Source: DASSUW01 sp963844405
GTDB lineage: Bacteria > Actinomycetota > Thermoleophilia > Solirubrobacterales > Solirubrobacteraceae
Length of the DNA stretch: 64,000 nucleotides
Assembly (NCBI GenBank): GCA_963844405.1
Contig: CAWJNZ010000004.1
Coordinates: 1,178,001 to 1,242,000, forward strand
Direction of reading: 5' to 3'
Of the stretch, positions 8,161-17,277 are shown one piece after another (position 1 is the first letter of the stretch; every line of letters begins with the position of its first letter). The position numbers and the translations under genes are program-made. The notes under the pieces were generated by a model. That model searched no databases. It had not been told where the DNA came from and was given only the letters and a program-made list of their open reading frames with translations.

Positions 8161-8170
8161 CCGGTCTATA
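8161..8170 (+). promoter_or_regulatory. Repeated 10-mer ccggtctata, copy 2
   Basis: Second copy of the element found before the upstream VOC gene, here 5 nt before ATG 8176. Its presence suggests that the exporter also has its own promoter inside the apparent operon. Confidence 0.35.
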
Positions 8171-8175
8171 CGCAC

Positions 8176-9621
8176 ATGACTCCTCCCCAGAATCGTTGGA
8201 CCGCTCTCTACGTCCTGTGCGTGGGGATGCTGATGATCGTCCTGGACGCCACGGTCGTGAACGTGGCGCTGCCAGAGATCCAGAGCGATCTCGGCTTCTC
8301 CCAGTCGAGCCTCGCGTGGGTCGTCAACGCCTACCTGATCGCGTTCGGCGGGCTGCTCCTGCTCGCTGGCCGCATCGGCGACCTGCTCGGCCGCAAGAAC
8401 GTCTTTCTCGCCGGCCTCGGCGTCTTCGTCGTCGCCTCGCTGGCGTGCGGCCTCGCCCAGTCCCAGGAGATGCTCGTGGCCGCCCGCTTCGTCCAGGGCA
8501 TCGGCGGCGCGTTCACCTCCGCCGTCATCCTCGGCATGATCGTGACGATGTTCCCCGAGCCGCGGGAGCAGGCGAAGGCGATCGGCGCCTACGCGTTCGT
8601 GGCCTCGGCCGGCGGCTCGATCGGGCTGCTCGCGGGCGGCATCCTCACCGAGGCCATCAACTGGCACTGGATCTTCTTCGTCAACCTCCCGATCGGGATC
8701 GCCACCGCCGTGGCCGCCACGCGGCTGCTCGAGCGCGACCGCGGGATCGGCTTCGGCCGCGGCGCCGACATCCCCGGCGCCGTCCTCATCACCGGCGCGC
8801 TGATGCTCGGCGTGTACACGATCGTCCAGCCCGCCGCCGAGTACGGCTGGGGCGCCGGCCGGACGCTCGTGCTCGGCGCCGTGTCGGTCGCGCTGCTCGG
8901 CGCCTTCCTCGTGCGCGAGGCGACCGCCGCCAACCCGCTGGTGCCACTGCGGATCTTCCGCTCGCGCAACGTCTCCGGCGCCAACGCCATCCAGGCGCTC
9001 TCGATCGCCGGCATGTTCGGCGTGTTCTTCATGGGCTCGCTCTACCTCGAGCGGGTGCTCGGCTACAGCGCGCTGGAGATCGGGCTCGCCTTCCTGCCGG
9101 CGACGGTGCTGATGGGCATCCTCTCGCTGCGCTTCTCGGAGGCGCTGATCACGCGCCTCGGCGCCCGCACGGCGCTGCTCCCGGGGCTGGTGCTGATCGC
9201 GACCGGCCTCGCCTGGTTCACGCAGGCGCCGGTCCACGGCAGCTACGTCGAGCATGTCCTGCCCGTCATGGTCGTCATGGGCATCGGCAGCGGCATCGCC
9301 TTCCCGGCGCTGATGACGCTCTCGATGTCGGGCGCCACGCCGGAGGACGCCGGGCTGGCCTCCGGCCTGGTCAACACGACCGTGCAGGTGGGCGCCGCGC
9401 TCGGCCTCGCCGTGCTCGCCACGCTGTCCGCCTCGCGCACCGAGGAGCTCGCCGGCGCCGGCGAGTCGGCCGCCGCGGCGCTGACCGGCGGCTACCAGCT
9501 CGCCTTCATCGTGGGCGCCGCGCTGGTCGGGGCCGCCCTGCTGGTGGCCGCCACCGTGCTCGTGCCCGAGAGGAAGGCGCAGGCCAAGGTCGCCGCGAAG
9601 GTCGCGCTCGACGCGGCGTAG
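8176..9621 (+). CDS. DHA2-family MFS drug:H+ antiporter (EmrB/QacA type)
   Basis: 481 residues with about 14 predicted transmembrane helices. The first helix ends in the DHA2 signature VLDATVVNVALPEIQ (about 22-36), and the loop between helices 2 and 3 has GRIGDLLGRK (MFS motif A). The length is normal for the family. It would expel drugs or metabolites across the cytoplasmic membrane at the expense of protons. It lies 30 nt after a VOC protein, a common pairing in resistance cassettes. A short hairpin follows the stop. Confidence 0.9.
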   Translation: MTPPQNRWTALYVLCVGMLMIVLDATVVNVALPEIQSDLGFSQSSLAWVVNAYLIAFGGLLLLAGRIGDLLGRKNVFLAGLGVFVVASLACGLAQSQEMLVAARFVQGIGGAFTSAVILGMIVTMFPEPREQAKAIGAYAFVASAGGSIGLLAGGILTEAINWHWIFFVNLPIGIATAVAATRLLERDRGIGFGRGADIPGAVLITGALMLGVYTIVQPAAEYGWGAGRTLVLGAVSVALLGAFLVREATAANPLVPLRIFRSRNVSGANAIQALSIAGMFGVFFMGSLYLERVLGYSALEIGLAFLPATVLMGILSLRFSEALITRLGARTALLPGLVLIATGLAWFTQAPVHGSYVEHVLPVMVVMGIGSGIAFPALMTLSMSGATPEDAGLASGLVNTTVQVGAALGLAVLATLSASRTEELAGAGESAAAALTGGYQLAFIVGAALVGAALLVAATVLVPERKAQAKVAAKVALDAA

Positions 9622-9640
9622 CCGGCCGGCGAGGGCCGGC
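9621..9640 (+). terminator. Hairpin after the DHA2 exporter
   Basis: GCCGGCC (9621-9627) and GGCCGGC (9634-9640) form a seven-base stem with a 6-nt loop directly after the stop codon. Confidence 0.45.
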
Positions 9641-9643
9641 CAC

Positions 9644-9649
9644 TACGCT
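9644..9649 (+). promoter_or_regulatory. -10 box TACGCT for the DNA glycosylase
   Basis: TACGCT ends 8 nt before ATG 9658, right after the terminator of the upstream gene. It fits the leaderless-type pattern seen elsewhere in the window. Confidence 0.5.
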
Positions 9650-9657
9650 CTTGCCGC

Positions 9658-10407
9658 ATGCCCGAGCTGCCGGAGGCCGAACGCGCACGCCGGCAGCTCG
9701 AGCGGGTCGTCGGCCGCGAGATCGTCGCGGTCGACGACCGCGACAGCTACGTCTGCCGCCCGCACGCGCCCGGCGAGATGGCCGCCGCCCTCGTCGGGCA
9801 CCGGCTGGTGGAGACGCACCGCCGCGGCAAGTTCCTGTGGGCGGAGACCGACGGCGGGCCGCAGCTCGGCCTCCACCTCGGGATGGCCGGGAGCCTGACC
9901 GTCGACGAGGCGCCGGCGCCGCGCAACTGGGACCGCTTCAGTCTGGAGTTCGCCGACGGCGGCCGGCTCGCCCTGCGCGACAAGCGGCGCCTCGGCCGGG
10001 CCGTGCTCGAGCCCGACTTCTCGCACGTCGGCCCGGACGCGGCCGAGGTCGGCCGCGAGGAGTTCCGCCGGCGGTTCAGCCGCGGGTCGGCACCGGTGAA
10101 GGCGCGGCTGCTCGACCAGGGCGTGATCGCCGGCGTCGGCAACCTGCTGGCCGACGAGATCCTCTGGCGCGCGCGGCTGAGCCCGCGCACGCCGGCGAGC
10201 GACCTGAACGACGACGAGCTCGACCACCTGCGCCGCGCCGTCCGCGCCGCCGTCCGCGACGCCATCAGGAACGGCGGCGCGCACACCGGCCACTTCACCC
10301 CGCACCGCGAGCGCGGCGGGCACTGCCCGCGCTGCGGGACCGCGCTCGAGCGCGCGACGATCGGGGGCCGGACGACGTTCTGGTGCCCGAGCTGTCAGCC
10401 CGACTGA
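9658..10407 (+). CDS. Fpg/Nei-family DNA glycosylase/AP lyase
   Basis: 249 residues. Begins MPELPEAE, so Pro2 (the Schiff-base nucleophile) and Glu3 are present; Lys58 in RRGKFLW is the conserved catalytic Lys. The helix-two-turns-helix is GVIAGVGNLLADEILW, and the C-terminal zinc finger has Cys223, Cys226, Cys243 and Cys246. The enzyme would remove oxidised bases from DNA and cut the abasic site. MPELPEVE is the usual Fpg start; the Ala here and the overall divergence leave open whether it is MutM-like or Nei-like. It overlaps the convergent FUSC-type gene by 13 bp. Confidence 0.88.
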   Translation: MPELPEAERARRQLERVVGREIVAVDDRDSYVCRPHAPGEMAAALVGHRLVETHRRGKFLWAETDGGPQLGLHLGMAGSLTVDEAPAPRNWDRFSLEFADGGRLALRDKRRLGRAVLEPDFSHVGPDAAEVGREEFRRRFSRGSAPVKARLLDQGVIAGVGNLLADEILWRARLSPRTPASDLNDDELDHLRRAVRAAVRDAIRNGGAHTGHFTPHRERGGHCPRCGTALERATIGGRTTFWCPSCQPD

Positions 10408-11570
10408 GGCTCGACGGCCTCCTCCGCCGCGCGGCTGACCTCCTCGACCGCCTCGGACGGGCTCATCCCCGTGCCGGCCAGCAGATCGGTCGCCGTCGAG
10501 CGGACCTGGCCGACGATCACGCTGACCGAGAGGTTGCCGGTGCCCTCGAGCACCTGCGTGGCGAGCGCGGCCGCGCGCAGGGCGTGGTCGCGCACCTGCT
10601 CCATCGTCCCGCTGCGATCGAGCGCGTCGGCCAGCGCGCGGACGGCGGCGGCGAGCTCGCGCACCGCGTCGGCGACCTGCGGCGGCACGTTCTCGTCCAG
10701 CCGGACGGCGCGGATCGTCCCGCGCGCGAGCACGCGCACGTTGCGGACCGCGAGGTCGGCCTGCGTGGCGACGTCGCCGTAGCGCTCCACCCGGCCGCGC
10801 AGGCGCCGCCGCGGCGGCGCGAACCGCGTCGTCTCGCGGCTCGTGGCGACGGCGTCGCCGAAGCGGACGCTCAGCTCGTCGATCTCCCGCGCGCGCTCGA
10901 GCGCCGCCTCGGCGAGGTCCCGGTCGCGCTCGAGGATGGCCACCGCGACGTCGTCGAGCGTCGCCGCCAGCTCCTCGAGCAGCGGGCGCGCGGCGCGGCG
11001 GACCATCGCCATCGGATCCGCCGGCAGCAGGACGGCGTTGATGACCAGGGCGATCAGGGCGCCTGACAGCGAGTCGAAGAAGCGGTCGAACGTGAACCCG
11101 TCGGTCGGCGGCTGGATGGTCGCCACCAGCGCCGCCGAGACCGCCGCCTGCGTGGCCAGCATCTGCCCGCTGCCGAGGAAGATCGCCAGCGCCGTGGCGA
11201 GCATCACGACGACGGTGAGCTGCGCCGCCCCGACGCCGATCCCGAGCACGATCAGGTCGCCGACCAGGATCCCGACGGCCACGCCGATGGCGACCTCGAA
11301 GGCGCGCCGACCCCGCTGCGAGATGGTCAGGCCGAGCGTGATGATCGCGGCGACCGGCGCGAAGAAGGCGCCTTCGTGGCCGAAGACCTCGGTCGCGACG
11401 AACCAGGCGGCGCCGGCCGCCACCGCGACCTGGATGATCGACCGCCATGCCAGCCGCAGCCGCTCGAGGCGCGTCCGCATCGAGACGCGCGAGCGCTCGG
11501 CGGCCTCCTCGATCAGCGGCGCGGCGCGGTCGCTGAGCGGGCGCGCGTCGTTGTCACGCAGACGTGGCAT
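10395..11570 (-). CDS. FUSC/aromatic-acid-exporter-like membrane protein
   Basis: 391 residues. The N-terminal half has five or six hydrophobic segments (about 40-190) in the pattern of FUSC/ArAE proteins; the C-terminal half is a long soluble helical domain rich in Ala, Arg and Glu (about 200-380). Relatives are suspected exporters of aromatic acids or similar anions, though many are uncharacterised. The start ATG 11570 is chosen because AGAGGAG sits 4 nt upstream; the longer open frame reaching 11753 lacks any support. It converges on the DNA glycosylase with a 13-bp overlap. Confidence 0.75.
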   Translation of the reverse strand: MPRLRDNDARPLSDRAAPLIEEAAERSRVSMRTRLERLRLAWRSIIQVAVAAGAAWFVATEVFGHEGAFFAPVAAIITLGLTISQRGRRAFEVAIGVAVGILVGDLIVLGIGVGAAQLTVVVMLATALAIFLGSGQMLATQAAVSAALVATIQPPTDGFTFDRFFDSLSGALIALVINAVLLPADPMAMVRRAARPLLEELAATLDDVAVAILERDRDLAEAALERAREIDELSVRFGDAVATSRETTRFAPPRRRLRGRVERYGDVATQADLAVRNVRVLARGTIRAVRLDENVPPQVADAVRELAAAVRALADALDRSGTMEQVRDHALRAAALATQVLEGTGNLSVSVIVGQVRSTATDLLAGTGMSPSEAVEEVSRAAEEAVEPQSG

Positions 11571-11776
11571 CGGCTCCTCTGATCGTCGCAGGGACGGCAA
11601 TTGGGCGCGTATCTCACGTTCAAGTCGAGGGTGAGATTCGAAGAGTGGGGCCGCGACCCCACGTTCCTGGCTCAAGACCGGCCCTTCCGATGCCGAACTC
11701 TTGGGCAGTCGGGCTCTTCCTCTGCCTCTTTCGTGACCGCTCTCCCTCCCCACCCGCGCGTGTGCGCGCCTCGCTC

Positions 11777-14170
11777 ATGATGCGCCGCATCCTGGTCATC
11801 GGCCTGGCCGTCGCCGCGATCTACGCGGCGGTGCTCGGAGCCGCGGTGCCGGCGCAGGCGCCGTCGCCTGAGCCGGACGCGCCGCAGGCCACGGCCACGC
11901 CGATCACGGAGCCGGCTCCCACGGTCACCGCGCCCGCGCCCGCCGCGACCACCGAGCCCGCCCAGGCGACGCCCGAGGCGACGCCGGCCTCCACGGCCAC
12001 CCCCACGCCCTTCCCCTCGCCCGTGGAGACCACGGTCGCCACGCCGGACCCCACGACGACCGCGACGCCGGACCCCACCGCGACCGCGACGCCCACGTCG
12101 ACCCCCGAGGGCGACACGAGCTCCGAGCGCAAGCGCCGGAAGAACTCGCCGGTCAACGATCGCCACTGCCACACGACCTCACCTTCAACTTCAGGTCGAG
12201 ACTGCAGGGTCGAGGCTGACGATAGTGACGAATCGCACCAGCGTCGGCTGACGCCGGCGCCGACGCTCTCGAACCCGGACGGCACCCCCGCGCCCTCGAA
12301 CCCGGGCTACTCGCTCGCCACCCCCGGCCCGGCCCGCATCGGCGTCCCGAACTTCTTCATCGACAAGTTCCGGATCCCGCCCTTCCTGCTCCCGATCTAC
12401 CAGGCCGCCGGCATCCAGTACGGCATCCGCTGGGAGATCCTGGCCGCGATCAACGAGATCGAGACCGACTACGGCCGCAACCTGAACATCTCCTCCGCCG
12501 GCGCCCTCGGCTGGATGCAGTTCATGCCCGCCACCTGGGACGCCTACGGCGTCGACGCCAACCGCGACGGCGAGAAGGACCCCTTCAACCCGGTCGACGC
12601 GATCTTCGCCGCCGCCCGCTACCTCAACGCCGCGGGCGCCGAGACCGACATCCGCCGCGCCGTCTTCGCCTACAACCACGCCAACTGGTACGTCGACTCG
12701 GTCCTCATGCGGGCGCAGGTGATCGGCGGCCTGCCGGGCGACCTCGTCGGCTCGCTCACCGGCCTCACGCAGGGCCGCTTCCCGGTCTACGCGAAGTCGA
12801 CCTACGCGGGACAGCTGACCAAGAAGGGCAACAAGGTCGCGCAGGGCAACGCCGCCATGGTCGTCGAGTCCGACCACGCCCGCCGCGGCATCCGGGTCTT
12901 CTCCCGCGAGCGCGCCCCGGTGATCGCCGTCAACGACGGCCGCGTGGTCAAGCTCGGCCGCAACAAGCGCCTGGGCCGCTACGTGATGCTCCAGGACGTC
13001 TACGGCAACGCCTACACCTACGCCCACCTCGGCGAGGTCTCGAGCACCTACCCGGCGCCGAAGCAGCGCGCCGCGCGTCGCGACAAGAAGCGCGGCACGC
13101 CGACGCGCGACGCCGACCGCCGGAAGGCGCCGGTGCCGCCCGTCGAGGAGGCGCCCGAGCTGCCGGTCAAGGAGCGGCTGTACGCCCACCCGACCCGGCC
13201 TGCCGTCAAGGCGGTGCTCGCGCCCGTCGAGGTCGAGGCGACCGCCTCGACCGCCTCGAGCCAGAAGGCCCCGCTCGGCTTCGACCCGCGCGACTTCACG
13301 CTCAAGTCGCTCAAGAAGGGCTCGCGCGTGATCGGCGGCACGATCCTCGGCCGGCTCGGTCAGAAGACCCGCAAGAGCGCGCCGTACCTCAAGTTCGAGA
13401 TCCGGCCGGCCGGCCGCGGCGCCCCGCGGATCGACCCGAAGCCGATCCTCGACGGCTGGAAGCTGCTCGAGTCGACCGCCATCTACCGCGCCAAGGGCAA
13501 GAACCCGTTCTTCGGCTCCGACGCCGCCACCCCGTCGATCGGCGAGCTGCTGCTGCTCAGCAAGGAGCAGCTCGTGCGCCGGGTGCTCGCCGACCGCCGG
13601 ATCGAGGTCTACGGCTGCGGCGAGGGCGACATCCGCTCGGGCCAGATCGACCGCCGCGTGCTCGCCACGATGCTCTACCTCGCCGGCAACGGCCTCAAGC
13701 CGACGATCACGTCGCTCAAGTGCGGCCACGGCTACTACACGTCCTCCGGCAACGTCTCGCACCACTCGACCGGCACGGCGATGGACATCGGCGCGATCAA
13801 CGGCATCGTCATCACGCCCGCCACCCAGGGCCCCGGGTCGATCACCGACCTGACGATCCAGCGCCTGCTGCGCCTCCAGGGCACGATGAAGCCGAGCCAG
13901 ATCATCTCCCTGATGACGTTCGAGGGCGCGCCGAACACGCTCGCCATGGGCGACCACGACGATCACATCCACGTCGGCTGGCAGCCGCTCTACGGGCAGA
14001 ACGTCCGGGCGTCGCGCCAGATCGACGCGGTGCTGCAGCCGGATCAGTGGATCAAGCTGATCGACCGCCTCGGCGACATCGACAACCCGACCGTGCGCGA
14101 GCAGCCCTCGCGGTTCTCGGTCAAGGTCGTCAAGAAGCGCCGCGCGTCTCGCGCTCACCGCGCCGAGTAG
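11777..14170 (+). CDS. Secreted multidomain murein hydrolase: SLT transglycosylase, LytM-like and M15-like domains
   Basis: 797 residues. A signal peptide (about 1-26) is followed by a 100-residue Thr/Pro-rich linker with TPDPT-type repeats. An SLT lysozyme-like domain lies at about 195-320 (catalytic Glu near 226 in INEIETDYG; WMQFMPATWDAYG). A degenerate M23/LytM-like segment lies near 370-425 (GNAYTYAHL kept, other zinc ligands not evident). A C-terminal domain carries HHSTGTAMDI and DHDDHIHVGW, the Hx6D...HxH zinc ligand pattern of M15/MepA-type endopeptidases. It should cut both glycan strands and peptide cross-links outside the membrane. Its last 41 bp overlap the convergent antiporter gene. 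Confidence 0.85.
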   Translation: MMRRILVIGLAVAAIYAAVLGAAVPAQAPSPEPDAPQATATPITEPAPTVTAPAPAATTEPAQATPEATPASTATPTPFPSPVETTVATPDPTTTATPDPTATATPTSTPEGDTSSERKRRKNSPVNDRHCHTTSPSTSGRDCRVEADDSDESHQRRLTPAPTLSNPDGTPAPSNPGYSLATPGPARIGVPNFFIDKFRIPPFLLPIYQAAGIQYGIRWEILAAINEIETDYGRNLNISSAGALGWMQFMPATWDAYGVDANRDGEKDPFNPVDAIFAAARYLNAAGAETDIRRAVFAYNHANWYVDSVLMRAQVIGGLPGDLVGSLTGLTQGRFPVYAKSTYAGQLTKKGNKVAQGNAAMVVESDHARRGIRVFSRERAPVIAVNDGRVVKLGRNKRLGRYVMLQDVYGNAYTYAHLGEVSSTYPAPKQRAARRDKKRGTPTRDADRRKAPVPPVEEAPELPVKERLYAHPTRPAVKAVLAPVEVEATASTASSQKAPLGFDPRDFTLKSLKKGSRVIGGTILGRLGQKTRKSAPYLKFEIRPAGRGAPRIDPKPILDGWKLLESTAIYRAKGKNPFFGSDAATPSIGELLLLSKEQLVRRVLADRRIEVYGCGEGDIRSGQIDRRVLATMLYLAGNGLKPTITSLKCGHGYYTSSGNVSHHSTGTAMDIGAINGIVITPATQGPGSITDLTIQRLLRLQGTMKPSQIISLMTFEGAPNTLAMGDHDDHIHVGWQPLYGQNVRASRQIDAVLQPDQWIKLIDRLGDIDNPTVREQPSRFSVKVVKKRRASRAHRAE

Positions 14171-15335
14171 CCAGCCACTCGCTCCCGGGCGTGTCGGTCA
14201 GCCCGTGGACGATGATCGAGCAGAAGACGACCAGGGCCGCGAGGTTGAAGATGCGCTCGCCTTCGGCGATCGGCTGGCCGAGGACGAGGATCGAGAACGT
14301 CATCGTCGCGACGCCCTTCGGCCCGAACCAGGCCATGAAGCCCTTGGTCGCGGTGTCGATCCCCGCGCCGACGAGCGAGATCCAGATGGCGATCGTGCGC
14401 GCCGCGAGCAGCGTGAAGGCGACGATGGCGACCGCCGCCCAGCCGTCCTGGAACAGGCCGTCGAAGGTCAGCAGCGCGCCGAACACGACGAAGATGCCGA
14501 GCTTGACGATCTCCACGATGTCGTCGGCGCGCTCCTCGAAGTGGCCACCGAGGTCGGGCCGGCGGATACCGAGGGCGATCGCGCACACGAAGACGGCGAT
14601 GAAGCCGTTGCCGTGGAGCGCGACCGCCACGCCGTAGGTCGCGAAGGCGACGCCCAGCATGTACAGCGACTTGTGGTGCGGCGGGATGTCGTCCGCCCCT
14701 CGCGGCATCAGCCACGAGGCGAGGACGCCGAGGCCCACACCGAAGGCGAGGCCGAGCGAGACGTCCTGGAGCACGAACTCGTACCAGACGAAGTCGTCCT
14801 CGCCGGCCGCCAGGGCGGCGCTGAAGGCGAGCACGGCCGGCAGCGCCAGGCCGTCGTTCATGCCCGACTCGAGGTTGAGCGAGTGCCGGACGAGCCGCGG
14901 GACGCGGGGGTTGGTGACCACGCTCGAGGAGAGCACCGGGTCGGTCGGCGACAGCAGAGCGCCGAGCAGGAACGCCTCGGTCCAGGAGAGGTCGGTGACG
15001 GCGTGGGCGACCACCGCGACGAGCACGCAGGTGATCGGCATGGCGAGGACGAGCTTGCGGGCGGGCAGCCGCCACTCGTGCTGGAGCATCTCGGCCTCGA
15101 CCTCGATCCCGTCGCGGAACAGGATCACGATCAGGGCGACGGTCGCGAGCTGGACCACGAAGCCCGACTCGGCGTCGAACTCGAGCACGCCCAGCACGCC
15201 GTCGCCCAGCACGAAGCCCGCGACCACGAAGACGGCGGTCATCGACAGGAAGCTGCGGTGCGCCAGCCCGGAGAGCAGCGCGCCCGCGACGAGCAGCCCG
15301 CCGAGGACGAGCGTGGCGACCTCGAACTGGTCCAT
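14130..15335 (-). CDS. Cation:proton antiporter, CPA1 (NhaP) type
   Basis: 401 residues with about 12 hydrophobic segments. The ion-translocation region is LLGALLSPTDPVLSSSVVTN (about 120-139) with SLNLESGMNDGLALP following, typical of CPA1 Na+/H+ exchangers. It would exchange Na+ or K+ for protons at the cytoplasmic membrane. The start ATG 15335 begins MDQFEV; the longer frame to 15608 is an Arg/Pro-rich shadow of the divergent pseudogene. The 3' end overlaps the murein hydrolase by 41 bp. Confidence 0.88.
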   Translation of the reverse strand: MDQFEVATLVLGGLLVAGALLSGLAHRSFLSMTAVFVVAGFVLGDGVLGVLEFDAESGFVVQLATVALIVILFRDGIEVEAEMLQHEWRLPARKLVLAMPITCVLVAVVAHAVTDLSWTEAFLLGALLSPTDPVLSSSVVTNPRVPRLVRHSLNLESGMNDGLALPAVLAFSAALAAGEDDFVWYEFVLQDVSLGLAFGVGLGVLASWLMPRGADDIPPHHKSLYMLGVAFATYGVAVALHGNGFIAVFVCAIALGIRRPDLGGHFEERADDIVEIVKLGIFVVFGALLTFDGLFQDGWAAVAIVAFTLLAARTIAIWISLVGAGIDTATKGFMAWFGPKGVATMTFSILVLGQPIAEGERIFNLAALVVFCSIIVHGLTDTPGSEWLATRRGERETRGAS

Positions 15336-15351
15336 CGGCGACAGGCTTCCA

Positions 15352-15357
15352 TAGGCT
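15352..15357 (+). promoter_or_regulatory. -10 box TAGGCT before the oxidase remnant
   Basis: TAGGCT ends 7 nt before GTG 15365, the leaderless-type spacing. A promoter has therefore survived upstream of a gene that has lost most of its catalytic domain. Confidence 0.5.
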
Positions 15358-15364
15358 GGGAGGC

Positions 15365-15979
15365 GTGCGCCTGGACGACGCCTCGCCCCACCCGTACTGG
15401 CTCGACCGGCCGCGGCCGGTGGAGGCGCCGCCGCTCGACGGCGAGGTGGAGACCGACCTGGCCCGCCACCGGATCGACGCGGCGTGGCTCCAGACCGGCG
15501 TGCTGTCGGTCGCCACGCGGCCGCATGAGCTGGCCGAGCTCGGCGAGGACGCGGCGCTGCTGCGGCGCTACGGCTGGGACGCCGAGGTGCTCGATCGCGA
15601 CGCGACACGGGCCGAGGTCGCCTCGCCGACCTACCTCGGCGCCGTCCACCAGCGCACGGGCGTCGCGCTCGTCGACCCCGGCGCGCTCGCGCTCGGGCTG
15701 AGGCGAGCGCACCGCGACCTGCGCACTCCCCATGGTCAAGTGAGGGCGGAGCGCGTGCTGCTCGCCACCGGCGCCTATCCCCCGCTCACGCGCGCGATCC
15801 GCCGGCTCGTCGCGCCGGTCTACGACTACGTGCTCGTCACCGAGCCGCTGAGCGCCGAGCAGCGCTGGGCCGTCATCCAGGCCACCCGCCGCGCCCTCGC
15901 CCGCGCCGACGACCGCGGCGGCCGGCGCGGGCCGTGCCTGCGGCTGCTCGACGGCCTGGGCCTCGGCATCGACAGCTGA
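15365..15979 (+). pseudogene. Remnant of a DAO-type FAD oxidase (PuuB-like), internally deleted
   Basis: 204 residues that align in order with parts of gamma-glutamylputrescine oxidase-type proteins of about 430-470 residues. The N-terminus (PYWLDRP) is kept. The dinucleotide-binding GxGxxG region is missing: DGEVETDL runs directly into RHRIDAAWLQTGVLSV. The middle part (EVASPTYLGAVHQRTGVALV) and VRAERVLLATGAYPP are kept, then PVYDYVLVTEPLSAEQ, after which the C-terminal half is lost. The deletions keep the frame, so a short protein could still be made, but without FAD binding it cannot be an oxidase. Its TGA overlaps the ATG of the HD-domain gene. Confidence 0.7.
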
Positions 15980-17277
15980 TGCTGCTCTCGGAGGTGATCG
16001 GCGCGATGTCGTACGCGCTCGACCTCACCGAGGGTGAGCCGCCTGGGCACGCGCAGCGCTCGTGCCTGATCGGGATGCGGGTGGCGGAGGAGCTGCAGCT
16101 CGACGCCCAGACGCGGTCGGACCTCTTCTACGCGCTGCTGCTCAAGGACGCCGGCTGCACCGCCAACGCGGCGCGGATGGCCGCGCTCTTCGGCGCCGAC
16201 GACCACGAGCTCAAGCACAGTGCCAAGCGCGTCGACTGGGCGCGCAAGGTGCCGGCCTTCGTGTGGTCGGTGCGCTCGGTGGCGCCGAAGGAGTCGCCGC
16301 GGGTGAAGCTCGAACGGCTGATGGCGATCAAGGACGAGGGCGAGGTGACGCGCACGCTCATGCAGGCGCGCTGCGAGCGCGGGGCCGAGATCGCCCGCAT
16401 GCTCGGCCTGTCGGACGGCACGGCGGAGGCGATCCGGACGCTCGACGAGCACTGGGACGGCCACGGCCAGCCGCGCTGGCTGATCGGCGACCAGATCCCG
16501 CTGCTCGGCCGCATCCTCTGCCTCGCCCAGACGGTCGAGATCTTCCACGCGAAGGGCGGGATCGACGACGCCTACGCGGTCGCCGTCCGGCGCGCCGGCA
16601 CCTGGTTCGACCCCGATCTGGTCGAGGCGCTCGGAGCGTTCCGCCGCGACACGGGCTTCTGGGCCTCGCTCGCCGAGCCCGACCTCACCCGCTGCGAGCC
16701 CGAGGACCGGGTGCTCACGCTCGACGACGAGGGGCTGCTGCGGATCGCCAAGGCGTTCGCGGGGATCGTCGACGCCAAGTCGCCGTGGACGTACTTCCAC
16801 TCCGACCGCACGAGCCTGATCGCGACGAACATGGGCGCCGCGCTCGGGCTCGTCTCCGAGGAGCTGAGCGAGCTGCGCCGCGTCGCGCTGCTGCACGACA
16901 TCGGCAAGCTGGCGCTCTCCAGCCGGATCCTCGACAAGCCGGACAGGCTGACCGCCGCCGAGTTCGAGCGCGTCAAGGAGCACCCGCTGTTCACGCAGTG
17001 GGTGCTCGAGCGGGTCAGCGCCTTCGAGGGCGCCGCCCAGATCGGCGCCGCGCACCACGAGCGGCTCGACGGCAGCGGCTACCCGCGAGGCCTGAGCGCC
17101 GCCGACCTCACGCTTCCGATGCGCGTGCTCGCCGTCGCCGACGTCTACGAGGCCCTCACCGCCGAGCGCCCGTACCGGCACGCCTTCGCCGAGGAGGAGG
17201 CGCTCGAGCTCATCCGCCGCGACGTGCCGCTGCGGCTCGACGCCGACGCCTACGAGGCGCTCGAGACCGTCATCTGA
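15979..17277 (+). CDS. HD-GYP domain protein (probable c-di-GMP phosphodiesterase)
   Basis: 432 residues. The N-terminal part contains an HD-like region (GHAQRSCLIGMRVAEEL and LLLKDAGC), and the C-terminal part (about 275-432) is a clear HD-GYP domain: LLHDIGKLALSSRILDKP and AAHHERLDGSGYPRGL, with the metal-binding His and Asp residues and the GYP signature. Such proteins hydrolyse c-di-GMP or related nucleotides in the cytoplasm. The ATG overlaps the TGA of the preceding remnant (TGATG), so it may be co-translated with it. The 3' end overlaps another HD-GYP gene on the opposite strand by 28 bp. Confidence 0.85.
   Translation: MLLSEVIGAMSYALDLTEGEPPGHAQRSCLIGMRVAEELQLDAQTRSDLFYALLLKDAGCTANAARMAALFGADDHELKHSAKRVDWARKVPAFVWSVRSVAPKESPRVKLERLMAIKDEGEVTRTLMQARCERGAEIARMLGLSDGTAEAIRTLDEHWDGHGQPRWLIGDQIPLLGRILCLAQTVEIFHAKGGIDDAYAVAVRRAGTWFDPDLVEALGAFRRDTGFWASLAEPDLTRCEPEDRVLTLDDEGLLRIAKAFAGIVDAKSPWTYFHSDRTSLIATNMGAALGLVSEELSELRRVALLHDIGKLALSSRILDKPDRLTAAEFERVKEHPLFTQWVLERVSAFEGAAQIGAAHHERLDGSGYPRGLSAADLTLPMRVLAVADVYEALTAERPYRHAFAEEEALELIRRDVPLRLDADAYEALETVI

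Noticed and set aside
7872..11066. Very long plus-strand open frame of about 1060 codons across the VOC, DHA2 and glycosylase genes
   Set aside because: Arg/Pro/Ala-rich shadow frame of real genes with clear domains; typical of GC-rich DNA.
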